This document shows, piece after piece, positions 1 to 8,157 of a stretch of 64,000 nt of DNA. The stretch comes from Marinobacterium stanieri. Its GTDB lineage: Bacteria > Pseudomonadota > Gammaproteobacteria > Pseudomonadales > Balneatricaceae. The first letter of the stretch is position 1, and each line of letters begins with the position of its first letter. A program made the translations under genes and the position numbers. The stretch lies in assembly GCF_900155945.1 (NCBI RefSeq), contig NZ_FTMN01000003.1, positions 62,001 through 126,000 of the forward strand. Reading direction: 5' to 3'. The notes beneath the pieces were generated by a model. It did no database searches, was not told the DNA's origin, and saw only the letters and a list, made by a program, of their open reading frames with translations.

Positions 1-324
1 GCTTGGCGGGCTGCTCAAGCCTGTGCTCCCCGTATCAGTCTCGGCGGCTGCCGTGGCGATTTTGAAGGCCATGTAGAGCAGGAAGGCAGCACCGGCATAC
101 TGCAGGATATGGGTGAACTGAGGTAATACCTGGTTCAGGCTGTTTAACCCCAGCCCACTTACTAACACGACTAGTACATAGCCAAGGGTTGCGCCGGATA
201 CATGCGGTAAGGTTTTACGCCAGCCAAAGTTAGCACCGGAACTGGTCGCAATGATGTTGACGGGGCCTGGGGTAATCGCACCAATTAAGGCAAAACTGAG
301 CATGGAAAGGGCTGAAGTCAGCAT
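1..324 (-). CDS. LysE family amino acid exporter, N-terminal part
   Basis: The reading frame runs off the left window edge, so only the first 108 codons are visible. The protein starts MLTSALSMLSFALIGAITPG, followed by PVNIIATSSGANFGWRKTL. The ITPGPVN motif near the first membrane helix is the hallmark of LysE/RhtB-type exporters, which pump amino acids or similar small metabolites out through the inner membrane. Two further hydrophobic stretches (about residues 40-62 and 68-85) are consistent with this. The ATG at 324 is preceded by a good GGAGGT site (complement of 331-336). The gene is transcribed away from the VOC gene at 412. The substrate cannot be told from this fragment. Confidence 0.82.
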   Translation of the reverse strand, partial: MLTSALSMLSFALIGAITPGPVNIIATSSGANFGWRKTLPHVSGATLGYVLVVLVSGLGLNSLNQVLPQFTHILQYAGAAFLLYMAFKIATAAAETDTGSTGLSSPPS

Positions 325-411
325 GGGGTCACCTCCAATTTTTATTTGGTGCTAGCCTAATAGCGAACCAACGGCGTCTATAGAACAAAATTGCAAACAG
401 GGATGAATAAG

Positions 412-840
412 ATGAAACAGGTGATGCAGCAGCGATTGAGTGTAGTGACACTGGGGGTGAGCGATTTGAACCGGGCCCGTGAATTTTACGAGGCGATGGG
501 CTGGCAGGTCGGCGCGTCTGAAGGCGAGATTGTTTTCTTCCAGCTCAATGGCCTGATACTGGCGCTTTACCCGCATGACGCCTTGGCAGAGGATGCTCAG
601 GTTCCAGTGGCGCCTGCTGCCGGTGCTCGCATGACTCTGGCGCAAAATGTTGAGAGCCCGCAGCAAGTTGATGACGTGCTGGCGCTTGCCGAGCAAGCTG
701 GTGGACATATCACCAAGCCGGGTCAGAAGGTGTTCTGGGGTGGTTATTCCGGCTACTTTTCAGACCCGGACGGGCACCTGTGGGAGATTGCACATAACCC
801 GTTCTGGTTGATTGATGACCAAGGTAATGTGCATCTCTAA
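412..840 (+). CDS. VOC (glyoxalase/bleomycin resistance-like) family protein
   Basis: A 142-residue protein with one vicinal-oxygen-chelate fold unit. The N-terminal VVTLGVSDLNRAREFYEAMG is the typical first beta-alpha motif, and the C-terminal GYFSDPDGHLWEIAHNP carries the conserved DPDGHLWE end with the metal-ligand Glu. Members bind divalent metal and act on small organic molecules or bind antibiotics; the substrate here is unknown. ATG codons lie at 403 and 412. I prefer 412 because AGGG (399-402) sits nine bases upstream of it, whereas it directly abuts the ATG at 403. The gene stands alone, divergent from the LysE gene. Confidence 0.85.
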   Translation: MKQVMQQRLSVVTLGVSDLNRAREFYEAMGWQVGASEGEIVFFQLNGLILALYPHDALAEDAQVPVAPAAGARMTLAQNVESPQQVDDVLALAEQAGGHITKPGQKVFWGGYSGYFSDPDGHLWEIAHNPFWLIDDQGNVHL

Positions 841-880
841 ACCGGGCTGACGGTGGTAATCGCGGTAAAAAGAGTCTATA

Positions 881-916
881 CGTTTCTTAAAAGAGACGTT
901 TTCTTTGTTTTTTTTT
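881..916 (+). terminator. Possible intrinsic terminator after the VOC gene
   Basis: An eight-base stem (881-888 with 891-898, one G-T wobble) is followed by a long T-rich tract to 916. The stem is AT-rich and the loop tight, so the call is tentative. Confidence 0.4.
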
Positions 917-1050
917 GGGGCTCTTGTCATGTCTCTGGCCCAGAAATGAAATTAAGCCTATGATCATTACTGCGATTACTTGCTGATTGCGGGCATCAAC
1001 TTTGGCATGTACGCCTTGGCAGGCATTTCCTCTCTGCATGGAGTAGCGGA

Positions 1051-2142
1051 ATGAAACGGACGGATCAGACACTGCTGGAACAGATGCGCATCACCGAACT
1101 TGAGATCGAGAACCGCAAGGCGCTGTTCATGATCGAGAACGATGATGTTGAAGTCCTGACACGTGTAAAGCCTCTAATCGAGCGAGAAGTCGAGTCTTTG
1201 GTGCGTGAGTTCTATGAATTGCAAACCAGTGTGCCTGAAATTGCGCTTTTGATCGGTGATGCCGATACGCTGGGGCGGCTGCGTTCCGCTCAGCGGAAAT
1301 ATGTCATTGACCTGTTTAGCGGCTTCTACGATATCGAATACGTCAATAATCGTCTGCGCATCGGTATGGTGCATAAGCGTATCGGTGTCGAACCCAAACT
1401 CTACCTTGCCGCTATCCAGCAGTTGCAGACTCTTTTGGGTCATCTCCTCAGGCGAATCATTCCGGACCCCAAGGAATGTCGCAGGGTAATTCGAGCGGCT
1501 GAAAAGCTGTTTATGTTCGATATTTCGCTGGTGTTTGATACCTATATCCGCAGCTTGATTTCCGAGATCGAAACATCGCGCGAGAAATCAGAACGCTACG
1601 CCGTCGAGTTGGAGTACAAGGTTCAGGAACGTACCGAGCAGCTGGAGATCATGTCCCGTACAGATCCGCTCACGGGGCTGTTGAATGTGCGTTTTCTCAC
1701 CGAGATGCTGACGCAGTCATTGCGTGCGGCGCAGCGGCGGCTGGAGCCTCTGACGCTGGTGTACATGGATATCAATGATTTCAAGGAAGTGAATGATACC
1801 CAGGGGCATCAACGGGGTGATGAAATCCTGTGTACTGTGGCGGACAGCATCAAAAACCTGTCACGGCTGGAAGATCAGGCCTTCCGTTATGGCGGGGATG
1901 AGTTTTGCATCATCTTGCCCAAGTGTAATGAGCAGCAGGCCATTCAGTTGTTCGATGAACGGCTGCATGCCCACATTCGTGAGCAGGAACCGGATCTGAC
2001 CATCAGTCTGGGGTTTGTGCAGACCGGTCCCGATGAGTACCTCACGGCTGATGAGCTGATCCATCTGGCAGATCAGCGCATGTATCAGGATAAGGAGCGC
2101 TTGAAAGGGGAGAGCGATGGCATCCCTGTTCAAGCCGATTAA
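1051..2142 (+). CDS. Globin-coupled sensor diguanylate cyclase
   Basis: A 363-residue cytoplasmic protein. Residues about 10-170 form a protoglobin sensor domain; His108 in the segment RIGMVHKRIGVEP is the expected proximal haem ligand. A short helical linker (about 171-203) leads to a GGDEF domain with TDPLTGLLN at 204-212 and the intact active-site motif YGGDEF at 280-285. An RxxD inhibitory site (RLED, 272-275) lies exactly five residues before GGDEF, so product inhibition by c-di-GMP is expected. By family knowledge (DosC/GcHK group) it should make c-di-GMP in response to O2 or another haem ligand. The start has GGAG seven bases upstream. Its 3' end overlaps the convergent mnmH by four bases. 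Confidence 0.93.
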   Translation: MKRTDQTLLEQMRITELEIENRKALFMIENDDVEVLTRVKPLIEREVESLVREFYELQTSVPEIALLIGDADTLGRLRSAQRKYVIDLFSGFYDIEYVNNRLRIGMVHKRIGVEPKLYLAAIQQLQTLLGHLLRRIIPDPKECRRVIRAAEKLFMFDISLVFDTYIRSLISEIETSREKSERYAVELEYKVQERTEQLEIMSRTDPLTGLLNVRFLTEMLTQSLRAAQRRLEPLTLVYMDINDFKEVNDTQGHQRGDEILCTVADSIKNLSRLEDQAFRYGGDEFCIILPKCNEQQAIQLFDERLHAHIREQEPDLTISLGFVQTGPDEYLTADELIHLADQRMYQDKERLKGESDGIPVQAD

Positions 2143-3230
2143 TCCTCTGTTTGCAAGAACTCCAGCACCTCTTTGCGGTTTCCGCGAAAGATTATGCGCT
2201 TTGATTGTTTCTCGCTCTGGTAGGCATACATGGGGTCGTAATATTCCCTCAGCAGGCTGTTAATCCAGTCCTCGTGCGGGCGGGTATCGCCATTTATTGA
2301 CTGCTGATACAGGGCATTTTCCATCGACTCGGCAAGCCGGCGATAGCGCTCCTGCCCCAGTCGTTTGGTCAGCTTGGCAAGGCTTTCACGCAAGCGCGCG
2401 GCAAAGGCTTGAAAACCTGTTTCTGCTCCTTGGGCATCTTGAAACTCGGCAGCCAGCTTAACCACATACTCCTGGCGAATGCGTTCGATACGCTGTTCCA
2501 GCGACTCATCCAGCCAGACAAGCGGCGAATCGATAAACCGGCGGTGTAGATCCAGAGGCACATGACAGCTGCCGATGGCGCGATTTTCATCCTCAACTAC
2601 AAAATGCTCTACACCCGCAGCGCGTTTGCGAAGCACATCAACCGCCAGGGTGTTTTCAAAATTAATCTGGCTGGGCTGGGGAGTGGCGTGCCGCCCAAAG
2701 CTTGAGCCCCTATGATGAGCGCAGCCTTCCAGGTCCAGTGAGTGTTCCAGCTGTTGCAGCAGCTCGGTCTTGCCACAGCCGGTCATGCCACCCAGTTGAA
2801 TAAAGCGACATTGTTCGGCGGCGCTATCGAGAGTATCGATCAGAAAACCGCGCATTGCCTTGTAGCCGCCGGTGACCAGTGGGTAGTCAACACCGGCTTC
2901 ACGCAGCCATTGTTGGCTGATGTTGGAGCGCGTGCCGCCGCGAAAACAATAGAGATAGCCCTCTGGGTGGGCATTGGCGAACTCGACCCAGGCCTGTACA
3001 CGTGCCGCTTTGATCTCGTCAGCCACCAAACGGTGGCCCAGACGAACGGCAGCTTCCTGACCGTGCTGTTTGTAGCAGATACCGACGCGGTGGCGCTCAT
3101 CGTCATTCATCAATGGGCGATTGTCGCTGCCCGGGAATGCGCCCTTGGCAAACTCCACCGGCGCACGAACATCCAGCAGGGGAGCGCCGCTTAGGAAAAT
3201 CTTACGGTAATCATCCGTGCACAAGCGCAT
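2139..3230 (-). CDS. mnmH: tRNA 2-selenouridine synthase
   Basis: A 363-residue protein with an N-terminal rhodanese domain (about 1-125) and a C-terminal P-loop domain. The rhodanese active-site loop YCFRGGTRS puts the catalytic Cys at 95. The Walker A motif GGMTGCGKT is at 147-155. The family (SelU/YbbB) geranylates 2-thiouridine and exchanges it for selenium at the wobble position of Lys, Glu and Gln tRNAs, using selenophosphate. The preceding gene is selD, which makes selenophosphate, and the two overlap by one base (TAATG), so translation is probably coupled. Length and gene pairing fit the family well. Confidence 0.95.
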   Translation of the reverse strand: MRLCTDDYRKIFLSGAPLLDVRAPVEFAKGAFPGSDNRPLMNDDERHRVGICYKQHGQEAAVRLGHRLVADEIKAARVQAWVEFANAHPEGYLYCFRGGTRSNISQQWLREAGVDYPLVTGGYKAMRGFLIDTLDSAAEQCRFIQLGGMTGCGKTELLQQLEHSLDLEGCAHHRGSSFGRHATPQPSQINFENTLAVDVLRKRAAGVEHFVVEDENRAIGSCHVPLDLHRRFIDSPLVWLDESLEQRIERIRQEYVVKLAAEFQDAQGAETGFQAFAARLRESLAKLTKRLGQERYRRLAESMENALYQQSINGDTRPHEDWINSLLREYYDPMYAYQSEKQSKRIIFRGNRKEVLEFLQTED

Positions 3231-4264
3231 TACACAACCTCAACCGCATGCTCGGTTGCCGGCACCATTTCGGCAATAGGGTGCAATTGAAGCTTGAGGG
3301 CCTGAGCGGCTTCATTAAAGGCCGCCTGACCTTCAGGTGTTACGGCCACAAGTAAACCGCCGCTGGTTTGAGGGTCGCATAACAGGTGCTTTTGATCCTC
3401 GGTCAGTTGGGTGACCCGATGGCCATAGCTGTCAAAATTGCGGCCAGTGCCGCCAGGAATACAGCCTTCGTCCAGATAGTGCTGGATATGGTCGATGTGC
3501 GGGACCGTGTCCATGTCCAGCCTCGCAGTCAGTCCGCTGCCGTCGGCCATTTCGACCAGGTGACCCAAGAGGCCAAAGCCGGTTACGTCGGTCATGGCAC
3601 ATACGCCTTCTAACGTTGCGAAATGTTGTCCGGCCTGATTTAGAGTGCACATAAGGTCGCGTGCCACCCCCTGGTCCTGCTGACGAAGCTTGCCCTGTTT
3701 TTCCGCGGTAGTCAGTACGCCGATACCCAGGGGCTTGGTGAGATACAGCCGGTTGCTCACCCGGGCAGTATCGTTGCGCTTCAGGTGATTTTTATCGACA
3801 CGACCAGTAACGGCCAGGCCGAAAATGGGTTCAGGTGCATCAATGGAATGTCCGCCGGCCAGAGGCATGCCAGCAGCATCACAGACGGCACGTGCACCCT
3901 TGATGACCTCACGTGCTACTTCGGCCGGCAGCAGGTTGACCGGCCAGCCAAGAATGGCGATAGCCATCATCGGTGTGCCGCCCATGGCGTAAATATCGCT
4001 GATGGCATTGGTCGCTGCGATACGACCGAAATCATAGGGATCATCCACAATCGGCATGAAGAAATCAGTGGTCGAAACGATGCCGGTATCTTCATCAAAT
4101 GCATAAACGGCAGCATCGTCCCGAGACGCGTTGCCGACCCACAAATTGGGATCCAGCGCCTGGGAGCCACTGCCTGACAGGATTGTATCCAGCACCGCAG
4201 GCGAAATTTTGCAGCCGCAGCCGGCGCCATGGCTGTATTGAGTAAGGCGAATGGAATCAGACAT
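3230..4264 (-). CDS. selD: Selenide, water dikinase (selenophosphate synthetase)
   Basis: A 344-residue enzyme that makes selenophosphate from selenide and ATP. The N-terminus holds [11 protein letters not shown], with the catalytic Cys (not selenocysteine) in the glycine-rich loop around residues 13-20. [32 protein letters not shown] and [10 protein letters not shown] are conserved AIRS-fold segments. It is the first gene of the selD-mnmH pair. No selA or selB is in the window, so the visible use of selenophosphate is tRNA selenation. The start ATG has GGAGAGG upstream (complement of about 4268-4276). Confidence 0.96.
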   Translation of the reverse strand: MSDSIRLTQYSHGAGCGCKISPAVLDTILSGSGSQALDPNLWVGNASRDDAAVYAFDEDTGIVSTTDFFMPIVDDPYDFGRIAATNAISDIYAMGGTPMMAIAILGWPVNLLPAEVAREVIKGARAVCDAAGMPLAGGHSIDAPEPIFGLAVTGRVDKNHLKRNDTARVSNRLYLTKPLGIGVLTTAEKQGKLRQQDQGVARDLMCTLNQAGQHFATLEGVCAMTDVTGFGLLGHLVEMADGSGLTARLDMDTVPHIDHIQHYLDEGCIPGGTGRNFDSYGHRVTQLTEDQKHLLCDPQTSGGLLVAVTPEGQAAFNEAAQALKLQLHPIAEMVPATEHAVEVV

Positions 4265-4309
4265 GGCATCCTCTCCTGAGTAATCGATATTGGACCCTAA
4301 TACCCGCTG

Positions 4310-4369
4310 GGCCGGGCTAAGCTAGCCGGCCTCGCAGACACAGTCAACTTAAGCTTGGCAGTGATTATA
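4310..4369 (-). promoter_or_regulatory. selD -10 element and leader hairpin
   Basis: On the minus strand a perfect TATAAT lies at 4369-4364, about 100 bases before selD; no good -35 is seen. The leader contains a GC-rich hairpin, GGCCGG (4310-4315) pairing with CCGGCC (4326-4331). Its role is unknown. Confidence 0.4.
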
Positions 4370-4421
4370 GAGAAGGCAAAATCTGGTGGAAGCGGGTCTT
4401 GAAATGGGTGTTTCGGATATA

Positions 4422-4454
4422 TTGACAATTAAGTTACCAATGGTAACTTATGCT
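4422..4454 (+). promoter_or_regulatory. Promoter with perfect palindromic operator upstream of the PACE-TetR pair
   Basis: A consensus -35 TTGACA (4422-4427) is followed by a perfect 8-3-8 palindrome AAGTTACCAATGGTAACTT (4431-4449) that covers the spacer and the weak -10 region (TAACTT at 4444-4449 or TATGCT at 4449-4454). The placement is that of a repressor operator. The TetR-family gene at 5102 is the obvious candidate to bind it (inference). Confidence 0.6.
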
Positions 4455-4483
4455 TCTGAGTTTTGAATCCACCACTGGAGCCA

Positions 4484-4612
4484 ATGATGTCAAACTTGAG
4501 CAGGGCAGAAATAATGACCTGTTTCCGTGCAATACGTCACGGAGCCGAGTTTGTGCCTGACCTGTTCCAGTTGAGAGCCTCAACTTGCACACATTGCCCG
4601 CCACGACGATGA
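4484..4612 (+). CDS. Small ORF (42 aa) between operator and PACE gene, possible leader peptide
   Basis: An ATG at 4484, six bases after GGAG (4477-4480), opens 42 codons ending TGA at 4612. The product begins MMSNLSRAEIMTCFRAIRHG and ends with a Cys-rich, basic tail STCTHCPPRR. It lies directly downstream of the predicted promoter and 47 bases before the PACE start, so it would be translated from the same mRNA. I do not recognise the sequence. It could be a leader peptide, a small protein, or a chance ORF; ribosome binding site and position are the only support. Confidence 0.35.
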   Translation: MMSNLSRAEIMTCFRAIRHGAEFVPDLFQLRASTCTHCPPRR

Positions 4613-4659
4613 CATTTCACTGATTCATTCCTGATGTCATTTTCATGCGGAGTACTTCC

Positions 4660-5079
4660 ATGCAAGGTTTCAAGCGCAAGGCCACCTACGTGGTGTTTTA
4701 CGAGTTTCTATCGCTACTGTTGATCAGTACGGCGTTCTACTTTTATTCGGACAAGGATGCAGCCCACTCGGGCATGTTGGGTGTGATCACGGTGGTGGTC
4801 GCAATCATCTGGAATCTGGCGTACAACTCGCTGTTCGAATGGTGGGAATCGCGCCAGTCGGTGCGTGGCCGCAGCCTGGCGCGTCGTGTTTCGCATGCGG
4901 TAGGGTTTGAACTGGGGCTGGTCGCTATAACACTGCCACTGTTCGCCTGGTGGCTTGAGCTAAGCCTGCTGGATGCCTTTGTGCTCGATGCCGGCTTGAC
5001 CCTGTTCTTCATGTTCTTCACCTTTGCCTATAGCTGGTGTTTTGACCGGATTTTCGGCCTGCCACTGGCGGCGCAATAA
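4660..5079 (+). CDS. PACE family efflux transporter (AceI-like)
   Basis: A 139-residue inner-membrane protein with four hydrophobic segments arranged as two bacterial transmembrane pair domains (about 5-65 and 70-135). The first has KATYVVFYEFLSLLL with Glu15, matching the essential Glu15 of the chlorhexidine pump AceI. IIWNLAYNSLFEWWE and the repeat-end AYSWCFDRIFGLP are the two WN/WCFD family signatures. Members expel biocides such as chlorhexidine, or polyamines, by proton antiport. I chose ATG 4660 because GGAG (4649-4652) lies seven bases before it and AceI proteins begin at this point; the ATG at 4645 lacks a site. The TetR gene follows 22 bases downstream. Confidence 0.92.
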   Translation: MQGFKRKATYVVFYEFLSLLLISTAFYFYSDKDAAHSGMLGVITVVVAIIWNLAYNSLFEWWESRQSVRGRSLARRVSHAVGFELGLVAITLPLFAWWLELSLLDAFVLDAGLTLFFMFFTFAYSWCFDRIFGLPLAAQ

Positions 5080-5101
5080 GTTACACAGGAATTGATCTCC
5101 C

Positions 5102-5686
5102 ATGCCTCGAACACGCATGAGCAAGGCCGACAGACGTGAGCAATTGCTTGAGATCGCGGCTGATATCGTGCGTGAGGACGGGGCGGAGCAGCTGACATTG
5201 CTGACACTGGCAGAGCGTGCCGGTGTCAGCAAACCCATCACCTATAATCATTTCGGTGATCGTCAGGGGCTGCTGTTGCAGTTGTACCAGGGGTATGACG
5301 AGCGGTTGGTGCAGGATGTGCGTACCCTGGTACCGGGGGCGGATTGCAGCCTGAAGGGATTGGCGCACAGGCTGGCCGTTGCCTATTTCAAATGCACGGT
5401 GCGTAATGGTGCGGTGTACGATGACGTCGTCGCAGCCTTGTGCACCTTTCCTGAGCACCGTGACTTGCGCACGCGTATCTGCCAGTTCTTTGTTGCTTTC
5501 TATCGTGACCTTTTTGCACCGGCAGTCGTGCTGAGCCTTGAGCAGGACTCAGCGGTCTTGATCGCGATCTATGGCGCCAGTGATGAGCTGGCGCGAGCGT
5601 TGACTGCCGGTCTTGTTGGCGAGGATCAGGCCGTGGATACCCTGACGGAGTTGATCGTCAGGCTATTGAGTCCCACTTCGGTGTAG
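5102..5686 (+). CDS. TetR/AcrR family transcriptional regulator
   Basis: A 194-residue regulator. Residues 8-56 form the TetR DNA-binding domain (RREQLLEIAADIVREDGAEQ, then LAERAGVSKPITYNHFGDR as recognition helix). The rest is a helical ligand-binding domain with no family-specific assignment. It is cotranscribed with the PACE pump, 22 bases downstream, a common layout for a self-limiting drug-responsive repressor. The palindrome at 4431-4449 is the likely target. Ligand unknown. Confidence 0.92.
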   Translation: MPRTRMSKADRREQLLEIAADIVREDGAEQLTLLTLAERAGVSKPITYNHFGDRQGLLLQLYQGYDERLVQDVRTLVPGADCSLKGLAHRLAVAYFKCTVRNGAVYDDVVAALCTFPEHRDLRTRICQFFVAFYRDLFAPAVVLSLEQDSAVLIAIYGASDELARALTAGLVGEDQAVDTLTELIVRLLSPTSV

Positions 5687-5714
5687 TCTGAGCGTAACTG
5701 TGATGGATATTTGA

Positions 5715-6035
5715 TCAGCTGCCCGTTAGCAGGTGGCGATAGATCATAAATACCAAAAGGCTCAACGTGACCGATGTGAGTGTCTTGCCCGTAACCTTCA
5801 TGCAAACCGCTGCTGTGCCTGCGCCCACAAGGTAGGGGTTCAAAGGATCCAGGTTAAGCAGAGTATCCTGAATAAAGATCATCGGCGCGATGACCGCTGC
5901 CAGCAAGGCGGGTATGGAGAAGCTTAAAAAGTGTAATAGTCGCGGCCCTGGCTGAATGGGCAGTCTGGGTTCCAGAAACAGGTAGCGACTGACAAACACG
6001 ATCAGGGTCATTCCCAGAATCAGAGCTTCAATCAT
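5715..6035 (-). CDS. azlD: AzlD-type branched-chain amino acid exporter small subunit
   Basis: A 106-residue membrane protein starting MIEALILGMTLIVFVSRYLF with three or four hydrophobic helices, the size and hydropathy of AzlD/YgaH. It pairs with AzlC to export branched-chain amino acids. An alternative ATG lies at 6047, but the AAGGA sequence abuts it, while it is eleven bases ahead of the ATG at 6035. The start overlaps the end of azlC, which suggests translational coupling. Confidence 0.87.
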   Translation of the reverse strand: MIEALILGMTLIVFVSRYLFLEPRLPIQPGPRLLHFLSFSIPALLAAVIAPMIFIQDTLLNLDPLNPYLVGAGTAAVCMKVTGKTLTSVTLSLLVFMIYRHLLTGS

Positions 6036-6726
6036 GCTGCATACCATCCTTATTGCTGGCGATATAGCCGCACGTCATGCCCGTTAACATGGCAACCAGA
6101 AGGCCTCCGGGCAGTTGCAGCAAGTGAGTCACTACAGCGGTGATGGCTGATGCAGTCACGCACACCCAGGCCGCTCGATGTTTCAGTATGGGGACCAGCA
6201 GGACGATAAAGATCGCAACGACGGCAAAATCCAGTCCCAATGAAGGCAGGTCAGGCAGGTACTGCCCGGCCAGGATGCCGGCCAGGGTAGCCAGATTCCA
6301 GCCCAGGTAGAAACTGGCTCCAGCTCCGATCAGGAACCAGCGGCAAAAACGCTTCTCATGTTTGTGACGGATGATGAACAGCTCGTCTGTCAGCAAAAAG
6401 CCCAGTGATACTCGCCAGGGAGCGGGCAGGTGCTGTATATCCTGCCGAAGCGCCAGGCCATACAGAAAATGTCGCGAGGTGATCAGCAGTGTGGTCAACA
6501 GTATTGAAGCGACGCCGGCACCGGATTCCAGCATGCCGATCGCAACCAGCTGTGATGCACCTGCAAACACGCTCAAGGACAGCAATTGAGTCTGTACCGC
6601 GCTTAGCCCTGATTCCACGCCATAGGCACCGACCAGTAAGCCCCAAGGTATAACTGCAATCGTGAGGGGCAGAATCAGCCGTGTTCCTGTTTTCATCTGC
6701 TGGATAGGGTGCTGGGTGTTTGTCAT
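6028..6726 (-). CDS. azlC: AzlC-type branched-chain amino acid exporter large subunit
   Basis: A 232-residue membrane protein. The N-terminal half holds PLTIAVIPWGLLVGAYGVESGLS and SVFAGASQLVAIGML, the conserved AzlC/YgaZ pattern, and SRHFLYGLAL follows. It forms the large subunit of a branched-chain amino acid exporter with AzlD. GGAGGAG stands eight bases upstream of the start. The gap to the upstream AraC gene (77 bases) holds a hairpin TGCCAGC/GCTGGCA (6776-6801). The AraC gene is on the same strand and probably controls it. Confidence 0.92.
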   Translation of the reverse strand: MTNTQHPIQQMKTGTRLILPLTIAVIPWGLLVGAYGVESGLSAVQTQLLSLSVFAGASQLVAIGMLESGAGVASILLTTLLITSRHFLYGLALRQDIQHLPAPWRVSLGFLLTDELFIIRHKHEKRFCRWFLIGAGASFYLGWNLATLAGILAGQYLPDLPSLGLDFAVVAIFIVLLVPILKHRAAWVCVTASAITAVVTHLLQLPGGLLVAMLTGMTCGYIASNKDGMQHD

Positions 6727-6803
6727 TGAGGCTCCTCCAGAACAAAAGAAGCCTCAGATTAACTGCCTGGATCATTGCCAGCTTGTATGTAATTGCTGGC
6801 AGG

Positions 6804-7637
6804 CTAAGACGAGTTTTGGCAGCGGGCAAATTGACCCGGAGTTACGCCAAGGGCCTTTTTGAAATGTCTGTTCAGGTGGCTCTGATCGTGGAATCCGGCC
6901 TGTGCAGCCGCACCGGCCAGTGGTTCCCCTGCGCGAATAAGCCGCTTGGCCAGGCGAAGGCGGGCTTGTATCTGGTATGCATGGGGCGGGAGGCCAAAAC
7001 AGGCCTGAAACTGGCGAATCAGGTGGAATACGCTTACGCCGCTCAAGCGGGCCAGATCCTCCAGTGAAACATCGGCCGCTGGCTGGTCTTCGAGAAACTG
7101 ACGGACCAGCTCCATGCGAGGGCGGACGCCAGAAAGGTCAGGCAGCTCAGGGCGTACACTGGCATGCCGCTGTATCAATTTTAGCAGAGCAGTGTAGAGC
7201 AGCGTTTCGCGTAACAGGCGATTATCCGAGTGGTTTAGATGGTTGAAGGCCAGGCGAAACAGGCCAACCAGTTCAGGGTCTTCCACTACAGGACTGGGGA
7301 AGTAGATGGAGCCTTGCAGCGATAATCCGGCTTCGCGCTGTATTTGTGACAACTGGTCGGGTAAGGGATAAATCGCCTGGTAGGACCAGCCATAATCAGT
7401 TGCGGAGTGGCCATCATGGACTTCGTCATGATTGACTAAAACGATGCTGTTTTCCGGCGCAATGTGACGAGTGCCATTGCGAAGAAAGCGCTGAGCCCCG
7501 GTTGAGATAACGCCACAAGAATACCCTTTATGGGTATGTCGAGAAAAAGTCTGACGATGATATTCGGCCTTGAGGTATTCAAGACCGCCCAGTTCGTTGA
7601 CGGTCTTATACTCGGCCAGTTCGCGTGGTTTGCTCAT
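6804..7637 (-). CDS. AraC family regulator, likely of azlCD
   Basis: A 277-residue AraC regulator with an N-terminal cupin-like ligand domain (HRQTFSRHTHKGYSCGVISTG, about 30-55) and a C-terminal double helix-turn-helix (LEDLARLSGVSVFHLIRQF and QAGFHDQSHLNRHFKKALGVTPGQF). This architecture is common for regulators sitting next to amino acid exporters. An in-frame ATG at 7670 would add eleven residues, but neither ATG has a clear ribosome site. I prefer 7637 because the upstream ATG lies inside a 48-bp palindrome and homologues usually begin near this point. Confidence 0.85.
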   Translation of the reverse strand: MSKPRELAEYKTVNELGGLEYLKAEYHRQTFSRHTHKGYSCGVISTGAQRFLRNGTRHIAPENSIVLVNHDEVHDGHSATDYGWSYQAIYPLPDQLSQIQREAGLSLQGSIYFPSPVVEDPELVGLFRLAFNHLNHSDNRLLRETLLYTALLKLIQRHASVRPELPDLSGVRPRMELVRQFLEDQPAADVSLEDLARLSGVSVFHLIRQFQACFGLPPHAYQIQARLRLAKRLIRAGEPLAGAAAQAGFHDQSHLNRHFKKALGVTPGQFARCQNSS

Positions 7638-7652
7638 CTGGCTAGTGTACTC

Positions 7653-7700
7653 GGAACCGGCTATAAGCATTGTACAAAATTGCTATGCACAGCCGGTTCC
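7653..7700. repeat. 48-bp inverted repeat upstream of the AraC gene
   Basis: GGAACCGGCT (7653-7662) and its exact reverse complement AGCCGGTTCC (7691-7700) flank 28 AT-rich bases. The inner sequence is itself partly self-complementary (ATAAGCA against TGCTAT). It lies 16 bases upstream of the chosen start, so it could be an operator for autoregulation or a leader hairpin. Confidence 0.6.
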
Positions 7701-7730
7701 TGTCAAGGATAGCCTGGGCGTCTTCGGCCC

Positions 7731-8144
7731 TTAGGCAGGATGAGTCGGTTTGAAGCCCAGAAGCTTGGCAATCAACATGCCGGGGCACCAGCCGGTGAAG
7801 GCGGACTGTATCAGGCTCACTCCCATTACCAACGGAACAATCAGGAGAGCCTGGGGTGCAACACCCAATACAACAGCCAGACTTGTGACCAGGATGACTG
7901 TACCAGCGATGATATGCAGGCCTTGATGTATGGACATGCCACGGCTGTCGCAGACTTCCTCTTTAAGGCCGAGTAGGCGAAAAACGGTAATTGCCGGGCA
8001 CCAGCGGGTAAACGCGGATTGCAGCAAGTTGAAGCCGACAAAGGCTGCAAGCCACAACCAGGCCGGGTACACGTAATAAGCCAGCACAAGACTAAGGGTA
8101 ACGACAGAGCCTGCCATCAGGCGCAGTGCAGCATTCAGGGACAT
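7731..8144 (-). CDS. Duplicated DUF2892 (YgaP-like) inner membrane protein
   Basis: A 137-residue protein made of two tandem copies of the DUF2892 membrane unit. The copies align as FVGFNLLQSAFTRWCPAITV with RLLGLK, and VMGVSLIQSAFTGWCPGMLI with KLLGFK, each ending in a conserved QSAFT-WCP motif. Single-unit proteins occur as the membrane part of rhodaneses such as YgaP, and stand-alone copies lie in sulfide or persulfide gene sets. No rhodanese is fused here. AAGGAG stands eight bases before the ATG. Its promoter carries palindromic AT-rich elements (see 8158-8203). Exact function unknown. Confidence 0.85.
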   Translation of the reverse strand: MSLNAALRLMAGSVVTLSLVLAYYVYPAWLWLAAFVGFNLLQSAFTRWCPAITVFRLLGLKEEVCDSRGMSIHQGLHIIAGTVILVTSLAVVLGVAPQALLIVPLVMGVSLIQSAFTGWCPGMLIAKLLGFKPTHPA

Positions 8145-8157
8145 TGGGTAATCTCCT

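Noticed and set aside
7653-7700. Intrinsic terminator for a neighbouring gene
   Set aside because: The inverted repeat has a 28-base loop and no T-tract, and it lies upstream of, not after, the AraC gene.
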